Assembly (NCBI GenBank): GCA_005406025.1
Contig: BGZK01001333.1
Span: 105,219-169,218, forward strand
Direction: 5' to 3'
Length of the DNA: 64,000 nt
DNA from: Eumeta japonica
Lineage: Eukaryota; Arthropoda; Insecta; Lepidoptera; Psychidae
Both the position numbers and the translations under genes were made by a program. The notes under the pieces were generated by a model that was not told the origin of the DNA, did not search any database, and worked only from the letters and a program-made list of their open reading frames with translations. Each line of letters begins with the position of its first letter. Positions within the stretch are counted from its first letter, which is position 1. Shown piece after piece: positions 59,438 to 64,000 of the stretch.

Positions 59438-59982
59438 GTAAGTACTTTGTTCTGTTCTTACTAGTGCTTATATTAATTTTATAATTTATCGTGCCTCTGA
59501 CCACAGTCGGTAATAATCTCGATACATCAGAACTCGCACGTTATATCCAGGTAATTTAAGAAGGTTGGCGGTCGTGCCCAGCCGTCTAGATTATGCCGGG
59601 CACGCGCGGTGACCGCATGTTGACATAATTGCTAGCGTGTTTGTAACGGTATTGACGATTGCCTGTTCCGAAGTATAGTTTGATGGCGTTTCGGAAACTG
59701 CTCTACAGTTTTGTTACATGGTCGGTGTAGCGTGACTACGTGTTTTAGATCTTATGCAGGAATGTGAGTCTTAAAAAAATATTTAATTTTTAGTACAGAG
59801 TCGAAATATAAGTTTTAAAGGTTTAGAATAACGTTATCAATGACAATTCTATTATTCCAACCGTCAGATATTTAAAATTGTATTAAATATTTTATTTCAA
59901 TAAATCTTCATGTAAGTATGAATATCATTAAATTATATTTTGTGAACTTTTGTGGTACGTAGGATAACAGTCTTATAAACTT

Positions 59983-59985
<3 letters not shown>
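59438..59985. other. Non-coding stretch
   Basis: Possibly first intron of the candidate gene. 59570-59620 is GC-richer (CCGGGCACGCGCGGTGACCG). Nothing else is recognised. Confidence 0.35.

Positions 59986-60047
<62 letters not shown>
59986..60047. repeat. AT dinucleotide microsatellite, 31 units
   Basis: An uninterrupted run of alternating A and T, 62 bases long. Likely polymorphic in length. Confidence 0.97.
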
Positions 60048-60049
<2 letters not shown>

Positions 60050-63000
60050 ATTTTTTTGATATGTGTATAAAAATAAATTCACTTTTTTTGTTTTCTCAAA
60101 AGTAATGCAGAACTCGAGAAGGTATAAAAGAAATACAACGTTGTAATTATATCATTATAGATGAATAAACTTTTCATATAAGTATCGTTAACCATTTCAA
60201 AAAATTCAATATTTAATGTATTTAGTATAATTAGTATAATTATTTTGTAATCTGTTATTGCTGTTACCGTTTTCTAACACCCTGAACACTGACGTCATTC
60301 TATAAATTAGAAACAATTAGCAACGAAACAATGTCATAAAGAAGATTCGTTTATTCTATAAAAAAATAGAAAGAAAACACCTTTTTTAAGATCGTTCTAC
60401 AATAGTCGCGCAGAGGTATTGGAGTGGGTTTTTAAATGACCTTAATACGGTCGTTGCACAAGGAGAAATCGATCCGTGTCAATTGTGATGGAGAATCGAT
60501 CGTTCGAACGAACAGATAAAATGTATTTATTTATATCGCTGTATAGCGACACCGAAACCATTTCGACGGATATTTTAGAGTTGCGTACGCCCACTTGGCT
60601 TTCTTTAAGACCTTCTATATTATTATGTACGTCTTAGGGCCTGAAGTTTCTAGGACTTTTATGTCCCAAGAGGGCTCAATGCCATCCATTTTTGTCCAAA
60701 ACGGTATAAAAAAAAGTCGATAAGGCGACAGAAGGTGAGATGTAATAATACTAGACGGACATAATACTGATATGTATTGTGTCGTTTGTTTGTGTAGCAG
60801 TAATGAGCGTAGTGTTTTCGTATCCATGTACTTTTTAGAATTTTTAAATAAAAAATTTCTGCCATATAAGAAGAATTTGTTTTTGAGAAGTTTCCGTAGG
60901 TCTTCACGCAAATTGTAATGAAAGTAGGTATTGAAAAAAAAAGGAAGATTAATGGCGATGAATTAAGTCTATTTTGGAAGTCTGTTTAGAAGGTGTTTAG
61001 GTTAAAATCGTAAGATTTTTAATAATAAATTTTTGTCGAATGTTAAAGAGATTTAGGCAAGGCCACTCCACTAATTTGCTTAAAATGCTTTTCCACGTTC
61101 TTTTTTTTTTAATGTGCAAGAAGAGCTCTAAAATAAATGTTTATCAAAAATTTTTCAACACTTGTTTCTTGATATACGCTTGTACTAGAAAATCTTTTTA
61201 TGTATTTCGTTGTCTCATTTGAGAATATTTCTTAAAATTGGTTTTGATAGATTGAAATGGTTGGATGTATCGATACTTAGAAAGCATAATTCTAGATATT
61301 TTGCCATATTTTTTAAGTATATTAGGCATTTATTGATGACATTGTTTCTTATACAGTTATTATACTATAATCGATAAACAGACGGTTAATTATTAGTTAT
61401 TAATAAGCTATCTTACTTAAACGTAACATACGTTGTTAAAAAAATATATCCATCGTTTTTTTCTTTGTTTACAACAAATATTTTATTACTATTATTATTA
61501 GCCGAGATTAACACACCGATCATTTTTTGAGCCTGCTGCGGTTGATATTAAACCACAGTATACAACCTTTCTGGTCTCTCATCATCTGCAAGGCATTCAT
61601 GACTGTACATTCAGCCGACTCCGGAGCGGTCTTTAAATAAATATGCCCTACCACTTTTATCAAGTTGTCGGCTCAATGTTTTTTCCTGCGATACGAGACA
61701 CGCGTCGCGTTCACCACCAAACCGAGGAAAAAAAATCGGCCATTCCAACCAAGAGTATGAATAACGTAACGTAATCGCATTTTTGATTTTAGGCTAACTA
61801 ATATTTTGATTGTCGTGACCAACCTAAGCGTTGATTCGATTAATCGCATTACTTGTTAATAGTACAAACTACTTAGTTATTGCAACGAAATCCATTTAAG
61901 CAAGATAAATTCAGACTTGATTAGAAATGTTTTTTTTTCGGTACGTCTATGAAGAAAAAATATATTTTTTATATTTTACGTTTAGTCTGGAAAAATCTGA
62001 AACTTGTATGAATTTAGACTCTAATTTCGACTACCGTTTCCTGAAGGTACCGCATATACCGCATAGGTACGGAACCTATAGCACCCGTGACAAAATACCG
62101 CTTACTCAATTCCCGTTATTTCACCAGTATGGACAACACAATACAATACGGACACACAAACACGGGTCTAGACGAGACATAAAATTAAATTGACAAGGTC
62201 AAAAAACATGCAGGATGAATTAATTCACACTAAACGGCGCGATGATACAAGCGAATTAATTAATCTCTATTATATAATATTCGCATATCGGTCAGTGTTA
62301 CATCACTACAGTTTTGTCGACATAATTCAAGGTTTCACACACACCGTTTAATGACTACCTACAATTAAGCGGAATCGATTACTTTTTTTTTTTAACTTTT
62401 TGCTCCGAAGGCCGACTTCATTGTCATACAATAAAACCGCAAGACGTTTACGTTGTGCGAGCGCAGAATGAGTAGGTATTTTAGCATTCAGCATCAGCGT
62501 GCGTCGAAATCTGTACATTATTTTATTGAGTACGTATTTGTTATTTTATTGAGCGCTTATTGCAATAATGTAGAACATACAATCATTTTAAAAAATTAAA
62601 TTGAACCATCCATGCACGTAAGCGCAACACAATTCATGTATCGATAATGATTGTACCATGTAAAAATGTATTTTGAATATTTGTTTTTTTAAGTCAGCCT
62701 TTAAGTTGAACAAAATTCAACTTTGAAAATCCCAAATAAAAGCTCCTACTAATACCTAGCTGCAATAAAGTAAAAATTTCTTTAGACCTCTACTTGAAAC
62801 AAGAAATTCAATTCAATAATTTCGAATTGGTTGTATGAAAAACAACACAAATGTTTTGTAGTTTTATTATCACAAAATTACTTACCATTTATAACGCGTC
62901 AAACCTTTCTTTAGACATAAAAAATAATTGTATGAGAACAGAAAATAACAATAACTTTTTTGTAATGTAAGCAAAATAATATATGTAGATAAATATTAAG

Positions 63001-64000
63001 GATGTCTACTGAAGATATTTTGTGGTACGAGTTACAAATTATACCAGCCTATAAACGTATAAGAATGGAAGAGACAGTGCTTTTAAATAAAAGAATTATA
63101 AAATGCACGCATTAGTTAATCATTGATCTATTAGCCATGATTGGTAAGAAAAGAGTTTTGACTATTAATTCATTAAAGATATAATAGAAGAAAAATTTCT
63201 GGCTTGTTTAAATAAAACTAATAAATGTTTTTTGTAATGCTTAGTATATTTAAGGATAAGCAAAGTTTGTATAATGTTTTAAAACACCAAGTTATTGATC
63301 ACCATTCAAGAAGAGACTACGTAAGCATTTTATTTCTAAGACCCATGACACACTTAAATCGATATTTACGATAAACAGTAATAGCATTTTGTGTGAACTA
63401 ATAAACAATTACAAATCAGTGTCTTTACAATAAAACAAAATAATAGCAGAACAATTTATTAATGGATCATAGTGTACATTAATGCAATTATTAAGGTAAT
63501 AAATGTTAAAAATAATTATAATACTTGTAGATATATAAATCAGTCTATGATTAAGTAAAATTGCAGATATTTCAATATAGATTGATTTTATGTAGAAAAA
63601 ATGTGAAATTAACAAACGTGTATCCAAGTCAAGGTTTTTAATTTCATATTATTTGAAATAAGAATCTGAGAGGCGGTGCCTGTTAAAAAAGTAAACACAT
63701 TAATTCCCTTTAATAAATGTTGACTAAAGTCTATAACGTTTAAACGTGTTGTGCGTGGTGTTTACCTTTTTATTACAGTGTATTTTATTATAGTTATATG
63801 TTATCAAAATTTATCGAAACATTAGTATAATTCATTTATTTTAGTAACTCAATAATAATCTAGAAATGAAAGATCTTTTCAGAGCTTCAGAACTTGGGGG
63901 TAATTTCTAGGTTTATTGAATATGATGAATAAGGTAGTTAAAAAATAATAAAACCAATGTCATTAATCAAACATTCTTAAAAATTGACATTTCTCTTTCT
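60048..64000. other. Non-coding stretch to the right edge
   Basis: AT-rich DNA with no supported exon, RNA gene or recognised element. A somewhat GC-richer stretch at 61500-61740 has no identified content. Open frames here are short and AT-driven. Confidence 0.45.

Overview
This is animal nuclear DNA, about one third G+C, with introns, dense interspersed repeats and no bacterial-style gene packing. The repeat families point to a moth or butterfly (Lepidoptera): the repeat that opens like AAAAACCGGCCAAG and closes with a GGTTCCG/GGAACCC tail, the repeat ending CTTTTTGCGTCGGGGGTTAA, RTE-type retrotransposon tails ending in TTATTATTA, and mariner copies. The order is inferred from these families as I know them; no database was searched.

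Two genes can be supported firmly, and both are probably chemosensory. The first is an otopetrin proton channel on the + strand. Four exons are visible (15770-15946, 32690-32850, 33723-33885, 37465-38471) and their splice phases join into one frame of about 502 residues. The first one or two membrane segments are missing and probably lie left of the window. The second is a divergent ionotropic receptor (IR), a single uninterrupted 604-codon frame at 22274-24088. It sits on the same strand inside the 16.7 kb otopetrin intron, so it is a nested gene.

Layout. 1-15769 is probably otopetrin 5' intron. It holds a 546 bp palindromic element at the left edge, two degenerate tandem arrays, and a 5.2 kb DNA transposon (7290-12524). 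The transposon has CACTGAAAAAAA ends and a decayed multi-exon minus-strand gene of a family I cannot name. A small hAT-type MITE follows at 12965-13177. 15947-32689 is the intron with the IR gene, another tandem array, dispersed hexamer-patterned repeats, a long lepidopteran-type repeat and two RTE tails. 32690-38471 carries the last three otopetrin exons, with a dead mariner in the final intron. 38472-64000 has no supported coding gene. It holds a second fold-back element, a 140 bp tandem array, a near full-length dead mariner with its ends, a third RTE tail, repeat copies, a 62 bp AT microsatellite, and several GC-rich islands. One island (about 59080-59437) looks like the promoter and first exon of a gene running off the right edge.

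No convincing tRNA, rRNA, CRISPR or operon was found. The points most worth following are the IR nested in the otopetrin gene, the unclassified transposon with its gene, and the inverted duplication inside the first mariner.
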